Of a stretch of 64,000 nt of DNA, positions 27,111-37,121 are shown in pieces. The DNA is taken from NCBI GenBank assembly GCA_018266555.1, contig JAFEAF010000010.1, positions 43,887 to 107,886 on the forward strand, given 5' to 3'. Origin of the DNA: Bacteroidota bacterium (lineage in GTDB: Bacteria; Bacteroidota; Bacteroidia; Chitinophagales; Chitinophagaceae). Below the pieces are notes generated by a model that made no database searches, was not told where the DNA came from, and saw only the letters and a program-made list of their open reading frames with translations. Position 1 is the stretch's first letter; every line of letters starts with the position of its first letter. A program made the position numbers and the translations under genes.

Positions 27111-29567
27111 TCACTCAGAGCGAAGGCTGTTCACAGGGTTTGCTATAGCCGCTCTGATAGCCTGGAAACTAACGGTTGCCAATGCAATAAACAATGCGAT
27201 CAACCCTGCTGCAATAAATATCCACCAACCGATATTTATTCTATAAGCAAATCCCTGTAACCATTTATGCATGGCCCACCAGGCTACCGGGAATGCAATA
27301 AGAGATGAGATACATACCAGTTTTAAAAAATCAATGGATAACATTTTTGTAATATTCCCCACAGAAGCCCCTAAGACTTTACGAATACCGATTTCTCTTG
27401 TGCGTTGCTGGGTAGTGTAAGCTGCTAAACCCAACAGGCCAATACAGGCGATCAATATAGCCAGTGTAGAAAAAAAAGTAAAAATCTTTTGTGCTGTTTG
27501 TTCAGCGAGGTATTGTTCTGCTACAGTTTTGTCTAAAAAGCTATAATGAAAAGGCCTGTCTTTTACAAACTCTTTCCATTTTGTTTCAATGGCATTTAGC
27601 GCCGGTTTAAAATCGGCTGCTTTTATTTTTACTGCTAAAAATTGCATTTGATCTTTAAAACGGGCGGAACTTGTAAATACCAAAGGCGTTATCATCTCAT
27701 GCAGTGATTGATAGTGAAAATTCTTCAATACTCCGATAACCGTGTACTTATAAGGCTCACCGTTTATTCCGTTAAACACAGCATCGGGACTCATTAATTG
27801 TGTGCCGATTGGATTTTTTAAACCTAATTCCGAAACTGCTTTTTCATTTAAAACAACCGCCAGTGTGTCGGTAGGAAAATCTGTTGAAAAAAAACGGCCT
27901 TCCTTCATTTGCAAACCGAGCACTTGCTGGTATTGCTCATCAGTAATGATTCCCCGGCCTGTCATGGGTTCTTTATTTCCAACCACTGCCCAGCTTACCC
28001 CAAAATAATTTTGCTGGCCGGGTAATGCACTGGCACTTGCTATACTTTCTACATTTTGTATGCGTTCTATTTCCGTCTTAAAAGGTTTCGTTTTATCGTT
28101 CAGTAAATCGGCTCTGTCAATAATAATGGTGTTTGATTTATTAAATCCCAGTTCATTGCCGTTCGTCATATAATTCATTTGATTGTTCACCACAATGGTG
28201 CAGATAATCAGGATAACTGAAATAGCAAACTGGAAAACAACTAATCCATTTCGTAGTGCCAAACCATAGGAGCCCGACCTGAATTTCCCTTTTAAAACCT
28301 GTATAGGCCGGAATGAAGAAAGTATAAAGGCAGGGTATAAGCCTGCTGCCAACCCGGTAATAATGGTCAATCCAATCATCAATAAAATATTTCCCGGTGC
28401 AAAGAATGAGGCAAGCGCCAGGTGTTTTCCGGAAACCTGGTTAAAGAAAGGAAGCAGCAGGAAAACAAGTATTAATGCTACAATCATACTTAGAATACTC
28501 AATATGGTTGATTCAATTAAAAACTGGTAGATCAATGAATTTTTTTCTGATCCGAATGTTTTACGAATACCTACTTCTTTTGCTCTTTCGGTTGACCGGG
28601 CCGTGGAAAGATTGATAAAATTGATACAGGCAATCAGCAAAATAAATACTGCTATAATTCCAAATATATATATTGCTCTCATGCTTCCATTGGGCCGGTA
28701 TTCTCTTTCAAGATTCGAAATAAGATGAATTTTCCGTAACGGTTGCAGGTAATATGTATATCCATTTCCATGAGCCTGAAACTGCTGATACGTTTGAGAG
28801 AAATTTTTTTCAATATTCCCTGCTGCATATTTTTCTATGATATGCGGAAGCTTAGCCTCAACAGTTTCAGCAGAAGCATTTTTGTTCAATAACAAATAAG
28901 TCCATGCTGCAAAGCCTATATAATTTTCACTTTGGGCAAAGGGTTGTCCCGCTGTGGATACCAAAAGGTCAAAAAGCAAATGTGAATTTTCAGGCCAGTC
29001 CGCTACAACGCCTGTTACTTTCAACGGTTCCCTATTATTTCCTTCCGGTTGTAATAACTTTCCAACTGCCTGATCCGCCGATCCGAAATATTTTTTTGCT
29101 GTCGTTTCATTCAATACCACTGAATTAGCATTTGCCAGCGCATTTTCTTTATTTCCTGCCAGCATGGTAACGCTGAATATTCTGAAAAAATTGGAGTCCA
29201 CTCCCAATACTCTTTTTTCTTCAAATGCTTTTTCGCCGTATTTCAATTGAAATACACTGTTGCCTGTAAAATCAAAAACACGAACTGCTTCTTCTACTTC
29301 AGGTAATTCCTGTTTCACTGCTTTGGCATAAGATTGCGGAATAATGGCATAAGATGTTGTACGGCCGGGGTATTGGCGTTTTACCACCATTCGGTAGATA
29401 CGATCTCCTTTTTCCTGATGCTTATCAAAACTTAACTCATCATTGATAAATAAAACAATCAGCAGGCAAATAGCCATACCTGTTGCCAGGCCAAACACAT
29501 TAATAAATGTGTAGCCTTTTCTTTTTAATAAGTTGCGGAGAGCAGCTTTGAGGAAGTTTTTAAACAT
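27111..29567 (-). CDS. ABC permease P1 of the ten-gene array (MacB/FtsX type, two-module)
   Basis: 818 residues, the longest and the last transcribed of the array; ATG start. First coupling motif ERAKEVGIRKTFGS, second TREIGIRKVLGAS, tail NPVNSLRSE (the only Ser-Glu ending). In the first periplasmic domain it has NETTAKKYFG, and before the FtsX1 module LRKIHLISNLEREYRPNG, placing it in the subgroup without Trp after TM1 (FINDELSFDKH). It is preceded by a spacer nearly identical in layout to the P2/P3 spacer, indicating duplication with P2. ATPase B starts 176 bp downstream. Confidence 0.92.
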   Translation of the reverse strand: MFKNFLKAALRNLLKRKGYTFINVFGLATGMAICLLIVLFINDELSFDKHQEKGDRIYRMVVKRQYPGRTTSYAIIPQSYAKAVKQELPEVEEAVRVFDFTGNSVFQLKYGEKAFEEKRVLGVDSNFFRIFSVTMLAGNKENALANANSVVLNETTAKKYFGSADQAVGKLLQPEGNNREPLKVTGVVADWPENSHLLFDLLVSTAGQPFAQSENYIGFAAWTYLLLNKNASAETVEAKLPHIIEKYAAGNIEKNFSQTYQQFQAHGNGYTYYLQPLRKIHLISNLEREYRPNGSMRAIYIFGIIAVFILLIACINFINLSTARSTERAKEVGIRKTFGSEKNSLIYQFLIESTILSILSMIVALILVFLLLPFFNQVSGKHLALASFFAPGNILLMIGLTIITGLAAGLYPAFILSSFRPIQVLKGKFRSGSYGLALRNGLVVFQFAISVILIICTIVVNNQMNYMTNGNELGFNKSNTIIIDRADLLNDKTKPFKTEIERIQNVESIASASALPGQQNYFGVSWAVVGNKEPMTGRGIITDEQYQQVLGLQMKEGRFFSTDFPTDTLAVVLNEKAVSELGLKNPIGTQLMSPDAVFNGINGEPYKYTVIGVLKNFHYQSLHEMITPLVFTSSARFKDQMQFLAVKIKAADFKPALNAIETKWKEFVKDRPFHYSFLDKTVAEQYLAEQTAQKIFTFFSTLAILIACIGLLGLAAYTTQQRTREIGIRKVLGASVGNITKMLSIDFLKLVCISSLIAFPVAWWAMHKWLQGFAYRINIGWWIFIAAGLIALFIALATVSFQAIRAAIANPVNSLRSE

Positions 29568-29649
29568 GCTTTTAGTATTTTGAATGATGCATTTAAATTA
29601 TAAATGAAAAGTTTCATTCAACATTTAAAATCTGGAAATTATAAAAGCT
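29568..29649 (-). repeat. Permease spacer, class A (P2/P1)
   Basis: 82 bp, same length and near-identical sequence to the P3/P2 spacer at 32083-32164. It contains the palindrome AATGAAA-AG-TTTCATT (29603-29618) and the tail CAACATTTAAAA shared with class B spacers. Confidence 0.8.
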
Positions 29650-32082
29650 CTACTCCGTTCGTAAAGATTTCACCGGGTTGGTCATCGCAGCTTTTATTGC
29701 CTGGAAACTCACTGTCGCCAAAGCGATCAATAGTGCAATCATTCCTGCAGCAATAAATATCCACCAGCTAATAGTAATTCTATACGCAAAGCCCTGCAGC
29801 CATTGGTGCATGGCATACCAGGCAACAGGAAATGCAACAAGGGCAGCTATGATTACCAGTTTTATAAAATCTTTGGATAATAAACCAACGATAGTGCTGA
29901 TGCTTGCACCCAACACTTTGCGTACACCAATTTCTTTAACCCGTTGTGATATGGCAAATGCCGAAAGGCCGAATAATCCAAGACATGCAATAAATATGGC
30001 AATACAGGCAAATGTGGTAAATATGGTTTCCTGTCTTTCTTCAGATTGATACAGCTTTGAAAAATTTTCATCGAGGAACGTGTAATCATAAGGCAGGTCT
30101 GGGAGATATTGCTGCCATGTTTTTTTTATGGTTGCCAGCGCTGAAGAAATGTTTTGCCCTGAAATTTTTATGGAAATATTGTTATAAAAAGAATTGCTCC
30201 GCCTCAATGAAGGCATAATAAATATAAGTGGTTTGATTTCCTTGTGTAATGATTCAAAGTGAAAATCTTTCATCACGCCGATAATATGCCCGGTTATAAA
30301 CCCATACTTGAATTCCTTACCGATGGCATCCTGAGGCGATTTCCATCCAATGGCTTTGACAGCAGATGCATTGATTACAAAATTTGATGTGTCTGTTCCA
30401 AATGTACGGGAGAAATTTCTGCCTGCCGTCATCTCGATACCATAAGTTGGTATGAAATCATAATCAGTAGCCACATATCTTATCTCTGCTTTTACCGGAA
30501 CCAAAGAATCTGAACCCGGGGCAGAAGCGCCCATATTATCCAGCAATCTCCCCGTGGGAATTCTGGATGAAAGGCCGGCGTCTTTTATATTTGAATTTTG
30601 CAGTAACGTATTTCTGAATGATTCATATTTATCGCTTAATGCAGAAGGATACTGCATGGTTACAATTTGTGTTTTATCATATCCCAGCGAAGCATGTTGC
30701 ATATATCTCAGTTGCCGGAACACAACCAGCGTTGTAATAATGAGAATAATGGAGATAGAAAATTGCGTTACTACGAGCACCTTACGAAAACTGATGCTGC
30801 TGCCTTTCATTTTAAATAATCCTTTTAATGTTTTTACCGGCTGAAACGAGGACATGAACAATGCCGGATAAATTCCTGAAATGGTACCAATGATAAAAGG
30901 GGCTAAAAACAAAGGAAGCAACACCTGCCATCTTAATAAAATATTAATAGAAAGATGTTGCCCCGTTACTGAGTTGAGCCAGGGAAGAGCAAGATACAAC
31001 AGCCCAAAGGCAATAATGATAGCAGACCAGGTTATGAGTATGGATTCGCTTAAAAACTGGATCACTAATTCCTTTTTCAGGGCGCCGATCACTTTTCGGA
31101 TACCGATTTCTTTTGCCCGTAAAGCAGAACGAGCCGTGGACAAATTCATATAATTAATGCAGGCGATCAGTAAAATAAATAAAGCAATGGCAGAAAAAAT
31201 ATATACCCGCTTTATATCCCCGTTGGGTTCTGCTTCGTAATCCGTGTGCGAATACAAATGAATATCCGTGAGCTTTTGAAGATCAAGGCTTGTAAGTTTT
31301 GAAGGCTGATTGGGGGCATAGTTATTTGCCATGTATTTATCTAAAAAGGCAGGGAACCTGGATTTCATTTTATTCACATCATAATTCTTTGGAAGTTTTA
31401 TGTATGTGAAAAAAGAATTATTTCCCCAATTGGTACGCAGGTTTTCTTCACCATAAACTGCTGAATCTTTCAGAGTATTAAATGAGATCAGGATATCCGG
31501 ATGTAAATGTGCATTAGCAGGAAAATCTTTATAAACGCCGGTTACTTTAATATCAAACTGGTTATTTGCACGCAATACTTTATTAAGCGGGTCCTCATTT
31601 CCAAAATATTTTTTTGCTGTTTCTTCTGTCAGCATTACGGAAAACGGATCGTTTAATGCGGTTTTTGGATTACCCTCAACAACATTTACGGTAAATACAT
31701 CAAACAGATTTTGATCGGCAAAATAAGCATTGCTTTCATTGAGTAATTTGTCTTTATAACGGAGTGATACAGGGCTGGCATCAAGTAACCGGGTAAGTTT
31801 TTCAATTTCCGGGAAAGCAGATGGCAGGTAATATCCAAATGGCGGGGCTACGGTGCTGAGTTTTAGCGTTGGCTCTCCGTTACCATTATTAAATGTCCTT
31901 GTGACCCGGTACACCTGGTCAGCATTTTTATTATACCGGTCAAAACTTAGTTCATTTAAGATATAAGTAAGAATAAGCAGGCAACAAGTCAAGCCAATGG
32001 ATAACCCGAATAAATTGATGAAGGAAATTGTTTTATTCTTCATCAGGTTGCGCCATGCCGTTTTGAAATAATTTTTAAGCAT
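29650..32082 (-). CDS. ABC permease P2 of the array
   Basis: 810 residues, ATG start, MLKNYFKTAWRNLMKNKTIS. Coupling motifs are LRAKEIGIRKVIGA (about 335) and VKEIGVRKVLGAS (about 720). The extracytoplasmic part before FtsX1 has LTDIHLYSHTDYEAEPNG, a motif shared with P3 and P4, and TM1 ends in LTYILNELSFDRY. The second large periplasmic domain contains MTAGRNFSRTFGTDTS. C-terminal tail NPVKSLRTE. It is bounded on both sides by 82-bp class A spacers, so P1-P3 look like an amplified block. Confidence 0.93.
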   Translation of the reverse strand: MLKNYFKTAWRNLMKNKTISFINLFGLSIGLTCCLLILTYILNELSFDRYNKNADQVYRVTRTFNNGNGEPTLKLSTVAPPFGYYLPSAFPEIEKLTRLLDASPVSLRYKDKLLNESNAYFADQNLFDVFTVNVVEGNPKTALNDPFSVMLTEETAKKYFGNEDPLNKVLRANNQFDIKVTGVYKDFPANAHLHPDILISFNTLKDSAVYGEENLRTNWGNNSFFTYIKLPKNYDVNKMKSRFPAFLDKYMANNYAPNQPSKLTSLDLQKLTDIHLYSHTDYEAEPNGDIKRVYIFSAIALFILLIACINYMNLSTARSALRAKEIGIRKVIGALKKELVIQFLSESILITWSAIIIAFGLLYLALPWLNSVTGQHLSINILLRWQVLLPLFLAPFIIGTISGIYPALFMSSFQPVKTLKGLFKMKGSSISFRKVLVVTQFSISIILIITTLVVFRQLRYMQHASLGYDKTQIVTMQYPSALSDKYESFRNTLLQNSNIKDAGLSSRIPTGRLLDNMGASAPGSDSLVPVKAEIRYVATDYDFIPTYGIEMTAGRNFSRTFGTDTSNFVINASAVKAIGWKSPQDAIGKEFKYGFITGHIIGVMKDFHFESLHKEIKPLIFIMPSLRRSNSFYNNISIKISGQNISSALATIKKTWQQYLPDLPYDYTFLDENFSKLYQSEERQETIFTTFACIAIFIACLGLFGLSAFAISQRVKEIGVRKVLGASISTIVGLLSKDFIKLVIIAALVAFPVAWYAMHQWLQGFAYRITISWWIFIAAGMIALLIALATVSFQAIKAAMTNPVKSLRTE

Positions 32083-32164
32083 GCTTTAATATTTTGAATG
32101 ATGCATTTTAAATTATTAATGAAAAGTTTCATTCAACATTTAAAACCTGGAATTTATAAAAGCT
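32083..32164 (-). repeat. Permease spacer, class A (P3/P2)
   Basis: 82 bp, a copy of the P2/P1 spacer differing at a handful of positions, including the same AATGAAA-AG-TTTCATT palindrome. Confidence 0.8.
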
Positions 32165-34594
32165 CTACTCTGTTCGTAACGACTCAACCGGGTTTGCCAG
32201 CGCTGCTTTTATTGCCTGGAAACTCACTGTCGCCAATGCGATCAATAATGCAATTAATCCTGCCAGTATAAATACCCACCAGTCAATACGGATCCGGTAT
32301 GCAAAATCCTGTAACCATTGATGCATCACCCACCAGGCCACCGGAAAAGCAATTAATGATGCAATCAAAACTAATTTCAAAAAGTCTTTGCTCAGCATGG
32401 TTACCAGGTTTGGAACGCTAGCACCCAATACTTTTCGTACGCCAATCTCTTTAGTACGTTGCTCTGCCATATAGGTTACTAATCCAAACAAGCCTAGACA
32501 GGCAATTAAAATTGCTAAAACGGCGAAGGTGATTGAAACTTGCTCGACCCTTTGTTCTGCCCGATACATATTATCGAATGCATCATCCATAAAACGGTAA
32601 CTGAAGGGCATGCCCGGCGCTAAAGCTTTCCATTTATTTTGTATTTGTGAAATCAATGGCTTCAGGTCGGTTGCGGCTATTTTAAATGACATCATCGTAT
32701 TATTATGACCCAGTTTTAATCCCAATGGAAAAATATTTTGTCGCAGCGACTCAAAATGAAAATCCTTTACAATGCCGATAATTGTGTACACTATTCTTCG
32801 GGTTCCATTCTGATCCTGGTAATCCTGGTACAATTTTTTTCCAATAGGATCATCATAACCTAATACTTTGGCAGCCGTCTCATTTAAAATAACCGCAGTA
32901 GAATCAGTTCCAAAATCTTTTGAAAAATTCCTTCCCTTAATGATCTGCATCCCTAAAGTATTTATATAATCATAGTCCACTACCCAAGATTGCATGGACA
33001 AAGCATTCTTTGGATCCATCACCGCATCCTTTGAATACGTATTATCACTTCGGGAGGACGTTACAGGAAGAAAACCGCTCATGGTGCCACTTTCCACTCC
33101 CGGCAATCCCAATACAGTATTTTTAAAAGCTTCATCATTTTTATTCAGGGCTCCGGTACCGTCTATCATCAGCACCTGGTTTTTGCTGAAACCAAGATTA
33201 GTGGTTTGAATAAAATGAAGTTGTTTATAAACTATTACGGTTCCAATAATCAGAACAATAGATGTAAAAAACTGGAAAACGACCAGCCCGCTGCGTAATG
33301 TACTTTTCTTAAACCCGGCATTGATCTTTCCTTTTAATACAGATATCGGTTTGAACTTAGAAAGAAAAAATGCCGGATATAAACCAGCCAGTAAACCGAC
33401 TATAAAAGGCAGCATAATTAAAATGGGTAAAAATGATGATGTCCAAAAAATACCGGTATCCATGGATTTAGCAGCTATCTTGTTAAATACGGGCAGCGTA
33501 AAATAAGTTAGTACAAGGGCGAGTAACATTGAAACAAATGCCATTAATGTGGATTCAGATAAGAATTGTGCTACAAGATTTCCCTTACCGGTACCAAGTA
33601 CTTTGCGAATGCCCACTTCTTTGGCACGATTGACACTGCGTGCTGTAGAAAGATTCATGAAATTGATACAGGCAATTAATAAAATAAATAGAGCGACTGC
33701 GCTGAAAATATAAACATATTGTATGTTGCCATTTGCTTCCAGTTCCGGGAAACGGTGACTGTATAAATGAATTTTAGTGAGTGGCATCAATGAATAATTC
33801 AGATAATTGCCGGATTTTCTGAAATCGTCCATACTTGTAAGGCCGGTCATCATTTGTTTGGCCTGGGGTAAAACATATTTGTCCAGCACCTGTTCAAAAT
33901 TTTTTTCAAAAGCATGATAATCTGTACCGGGCTTCAGTAAGATATATGTATGAAAATTATGACTGAGATAGTTGTTCCACCCGTAATCCACATTTTTCAT
34001 AGACATGATAAAATCAAAATGAAAATGTGAATTATGCGGCATGTCTTTTATTACAGCAGTAACCTTAAACGGCTTTTTGTCAATCTCCAACGTTTTCCCG
34101 GCAGCGTCAGTGGTTGAAAAATATTTTTTTGCAGTCGTTTCTGAAATTACTACCGTATTGGGTTCATACAATGCCGTTTTCGTTTCCCCTGAAATAATTT
34201 TTTGAGGAAATATGTTGAAAAAAGTAGAATCGGCATAAACGATTTTATCTTCATTGATATAATCATTTCCTTTCCGTACTAGTTTACCTCCTTCGCTGGC
34301 ATATACACGGGTATATTCTTCTACCTGCGGATAATCTTTTTTCAAAGTGGCGCCCATCGGGTCGCTGCTGACAGTGAGGTTTAATTGATTGCCGCCAAAT
34401 TTTATATCCGCATCTACCCGATATACCCGCTCCGCATTCGGATAAAACCGGTCGTAGCTCAGCTCATCTTTAACATACAATGCAATCACGATAAAGCAGG
34501 CCAGTCCGATGGCCAGGCCGGCAATATTGATAAAAGTGAATCCTTTGTTTTTCCAAAGATTCCGAATAGCGATTTTGAAATAATTTTTTAGCAT
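32165..34594 (-). CDS. ABC permease P3 of the array
   Basis: 809 residues, ATG start 18 bp after a strong hairpin. Coupling motifs NRAKEVGIRKVLGTGKGN and TKEIGVRKVLGAS; pre-FtsX1 motif LTKIHLYSHRFPELEANG; second periplasmic domain with IIKGRNFSKDFGTDS. Tail NPVESLRTE. TM1 is followed by YVKDELSYDRFY. It belongs with P2 and P4 by the LYS...NG motif. The preceding P4/P3 spacer differs from all others and carries the hairpin that may separate it from the upstream genes at RNA level. Confidence 0.93.
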   Translation of the reverse strand: MLKNYFKIAIRNLWKNKGFTFINIAGLAIGLACFIVIALYVKDELSYDRFYPNAERVYRVDADIKFGGNQLNLTVSSDPMGATLKKDYPQVEEYTRVYASEGGKLVRKGNDYINEDKIVYADSTFFNIFPQKIISGETKTALYEPNTVVISETTAKKYFSTTDAAGKTLEIDKKPFKVTAVIKDMPHNSHFHFDFIMSMKNVDYGWNNYLSHNFHTYILLKPGTDYHAFEKNFEQVLDKYVLPQAKQMMTGLTSMDDFRKSGNYLNYSLMPLTKIHLYSHRFPELEANGNIQYVYIFSAVALFILLIACINFMNLSTARSVNRAKEVGIRKVLGTGKGNLVAQFLSESTLMAFVSMLLALVLTYFTLPVFNKIAAKSMDTGIFWTSSFLPILIMLPFIVGLLAGLYPAFFLSKFKPISVLKGKINAGFKKSTLRSGLVVFQFFTSIVLIIGTVIVYKQLHFIQTTNLGFSKNQVLMIDGTGALNKNDEAFKNTVLGLPGVESGTMSGFLPVTSSRSDNTYSKDAVMDPKNALSMQSWVVDYDYINTLGMQIIKGRNFSKDFGTDSTAVILNETAAKVLGYDDPIGKKLYQDYQDQNGTRRIVYTIIGIVKDFHFESLRQNIFPLGLKLGHNNTMMSFKIAATDLKPLISQIQNKWKALAPGMPFSYRFMDDAFDNMYRAEQRVEQVSITFAVLAILIACLGLFGLVTYMAEQRTKEIGVRKVLGASVPNLVTMLSKDFLKLVLIASLIAFPVAWWVMHQWLQDFAYRIRIDWWVFILAGLIALLIALATVSFQAIKAALANPVESLRTE

Positions 34595-34611
34595 AAAAAA
34601 ATTGTTTTATT

Positions 34612-34659
34612 GCTAAATGGTTTGATGGTTATTGTTCCCTGACCGTCAAACCATTTAGC
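34612..34659 (-). repeat. Long perfect hairpin in the P4/P3 spacer
   Basis: GCTAAATGGTTTGA (34612-34625) and TCAAACCATTTAGC (34646-34659) are perfect 14-bp inverted arms with a 20-nt loop. In the transcribed direction the 3' arm is followed by AATAAAACAATTTTTTTATG, so the T run begins about 10 nt late. It could be an attenuator, RNase processing site or stabiliser splitting the array into P10-P4 and P3-P1. Confidence 0.75.
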
Positions 34660-34668
34660 CATTTGTTT

Positions 34669-37068
34669 TTATTCCGTTCGCAATGATTTCACCGGGTTTG
34701 CAATAGCTGCTCTTATTGAATGAAAACTTACCGTTAAAAATGCAATGAGTATGGCGGCCACTCCTGCAGCAAGAAATACCCACCAACTGATATTGATCCT
34801 ATAAGCAAAGTCCTGTAACCATTTACTGCTGATCAACCAGGCTACCGGTACTGAAATGATCATCGCAAGAACTACCAGTTGCAAAAAATTTTTTGATACC
34901 AGAAATGTAATGCTGCCTGCACCAGCGCCCAGCACTTTCCTGATCCCGATTTCTTTTGTCCTTTGTACAGTTGTAAAGGCAGCCAATCCAAATAATCCGA
35001 GGCAGGCAAGAATAATGGCAATTACGGCAGCTACGCTGAATAATGCTGAAGATCGTTGCTCTGCCTGGTATAATTTATTGTAAGCGTCATCCAGAAAATG
35101 ATAGTTGAAAGGCCGGTCAGTTACCCGTTGCTTCCATACCATTTCCAAACGGTTTAATGTCGGTTGCACATCGCTGCCATTTATTCGTAACATAAAATCC
35201 CTGGAGAAATCACGATTGAGGAAAATAAGAAGTGGGCCTATCGGATCATGAAGGCTGCTGAAGTTGAAATCTTTTACCACACCTACCACCGGCCCGGTTG
35301 CAGCTTTTTCAATAGTTTGACCGATGGCCTGTTCCGGTGTCCAACCTATTTTCTTAGCCAATGTTTCATTGATGAGATAAGGCTGACGATAATTTTGATA
35401 ATTATTGGATGTATCCATCATGCCAAAATCAGACTTCTGAAAATCCCTACCGGCAATCAATTTCATTTGCATTGTTTTTACAAAATCAAGATCCACGGGC
35501 ATGGCATGTAAAGAAATATCGTGTTTGCCTTTTTCATCCCTAACTGTAATAGCATCGCCCCACTGTACATATTCCGGAGTTTCGTAAGAAGCCGTCACTG
35601 CTTCCACACCAGGTACCTGTGTGAATGCGTCTTTGAGGTTTTGAAAATTGTTAAGCATCTTCCCCCCGATCGGGAGAACAACAATATGATCTTTGTTGTA
35701 ACCAAGATCTTTTGTTTTCATGAAATTCATCTGCTGCAGGATGATGATCGTAAAAATGATAAGAATAGCAGAGATGCTGAATTGTGCAACGATCAGTGAT
35801 TTACGAAGCACATTTTTTCCCCCGGTAAAAGCGAATCCTTTTTTCAATACACTTATTGCTTTTGTGCCTGATAAAATGAGGGCAGGATAGAAGCCGGCAA
35901 AAAAACTGATGAGCAATGAAAAAATGATCAGCGTTGTAATGAGTAATGGTTGCCCAAACACTAAAGCAGAAAACTGTGTTCCTGCTATTTTGTTAAAGTA
36001 GGGTAACAGTATTATGCTGAGAATAATTGACAGCGTTCCCGCAAATAATGTTATGACCAATGATTCGCTGATAAATTGAAAAAAAACTTGTTTCCTTGAT
36101 GAACCCATTACTTTTCTCATCCCGATTTCTGCAGTTCTTCCTGAAGATTGAGCGGTGGCAAGATTGGTGTAATTAGCACAGGCGATGATGAGAATGAGCA
36201 ATGCAATAAGGGAAAAGATGTATATATTTTTGATATTGCCATTCGGCTCAAACCCGGGTAAAGAAGAATAAAGATGAACACGGGTGAGCGGCTCCAGGTG
36301 ATAAGAGAGATAATTATTCCCTTCAACCCCTGCCTCTTTCCTTACCGGAGTACTTTTCATGTAATCATTTACCTGTTGCTGCAGTTGTGAAATATTTTTA
36401 TCATCATGCAGCAATAGGTAGGTGATCCAGTTTGCGGTCCACCAGGTTTCTTCGTTCACCCCATTACCCAGGTTAAGAAACTGTGTAACAAAATCAAATT
36501 TTATCTGGGAATTTTTTGGCACATCTTCACAAACTGCAGACACGGTAAAATCTTTTCCTGCAGTAGTTAATGTTTTACCTAAGGCATCTTCATCACCAAA
36601 ATATTTTTTTGCCATAGACCGGGTGATTACCATCTTGTTTCTTGCATCCAATGCAGTTGCGGGATTGCCTTCGATAAAATGAAAAGAAAAAATCTTAAAA
36701 AAAGCCTCATCAGCGTAAAGGATGCGGGGTTCATCAAAAACTTTATCCCCTTGTTTGATCACATTATGAATTATAAATGTGCGGACATACTCTTCAATCG
36801 AAGGAAAGGTTCTCTTGAACTGAGGCCCGACCTTCGTGCCTGTGGTGGCAATTTTATTTACAGTTCCTGCCATTTCATATTCCATCGTTACCCGTACGAC
36901 ACGAGCAGCATTTTTGTTGAACTTATCATAGCTCAGCTCATGAATGATATAAATACCAATAAGGAGGCATGCCGATAATCCGACTGCCAACCCGAAAATA
37001 TTTATACCGGAATACATTTTGTTTTTCCAGAGATTCCGCCAGGCCGTTTTGAAATAATTTTTAAACAT
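34669..37068 (-). CDS. ABC permease P4 of the array
   Basis: 799 residues, ATG start. The first coupling motif is atypical, GRTAEIGMRKVMGSSRKQ (AEIGM instead of KEVGI); the second is TKEIGIRKVLGAG. Pre-FtsX1 motif LTRVHLYSSLPGFEPNG. First periplasmic domain has ITRSMAKKYFGDEDALGK. TM1 is followed by YIIHELSYDKF. Tail NPVKSLRTE. It follows P5 with a 53-bp class C spacer and is followed by the hairpin spacer before P3. Confidence 0.93.
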   Translation of the reverse strand: MFKNYFKTAWRNLWKNKMYSGINIFGLAVGLSACLLIGIYIIHELSYDKFNKNAARVVRVTMEYEMAGTVNKIATTGTKVGPQFKRTFPSIEEYVRTFIIHNVIKQGDKVFDEPRILYADEAFFKIFSFHFIEGNPATALDARNKMVITRSMAKKYFGDEDALGKTLTTAGKDFTVSAVCEDVPKNSQIKFDFVTQFLNLGNGVNEETWWTANWITYLLLHDDKNISQLQQQVNDYMKSTPVRKEAGVEGNNYLSYHLEPLTRVHLYSSLPGFEPNGNIKNIYIFSLIALLILIIACANYTNLATAQSSGRTAEIGMRKVMGSSRKQVFFQFISESLVITLFAGTLSIILSIILLPYFNKIAGTQFSALVFGQPLLITTLIIFSLLISFFAGFYPALILSGTKAISVLKKGFAFTGGKNVLRKSLIVAQFSISAILIIFTIIILQQMNFMKTKDLGYNKDHIVVLPIGGKMLNNFQNLKDAFTQVPGVEAVTASYETPEYVQWGDAITVRDEKGKHDISLHAMPVDLDFVKTMQMKLIAGRDFQKSDFGMMDTSNNYQNYRQPYLINETLAKKIGWTPEQAIGQTIEKAATGPVVGVVKDFNFSSLHDPIGPLLIFLNRDFSRDFMLRINGSDVQPTLNRLEMVWKQRVTDRPFNYHFLDDAYNKLYQAEQRSSALFSVAAVIAIILACLGLFGLAAFTTVQRTKEIGIRKVLGAGAGSITFLVSKNFLQLVVLAMIISVPVAWLISSKWLQDFAYRINISWWVFLAAGVAAILIAFLTVSFHSIRAAIANPVKSLRTE

Positions 37069-37121
37069 TTTATTAATGGTTAATTTTTCAATTCATAATT
37101 TATCATTCATAATTAACAAAC
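37069..37121 (-). repeat. Permease spacer, class C (P5/P4)
   Basis: A 53-bp AT-rich spacer with the words TAATGGTTAATTTTTCAA and CATAATTTATCATT, also found in the P6/P5 (39510-39574) and P10/P9 (49334-49415) spacers. Confidence 0.55.
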
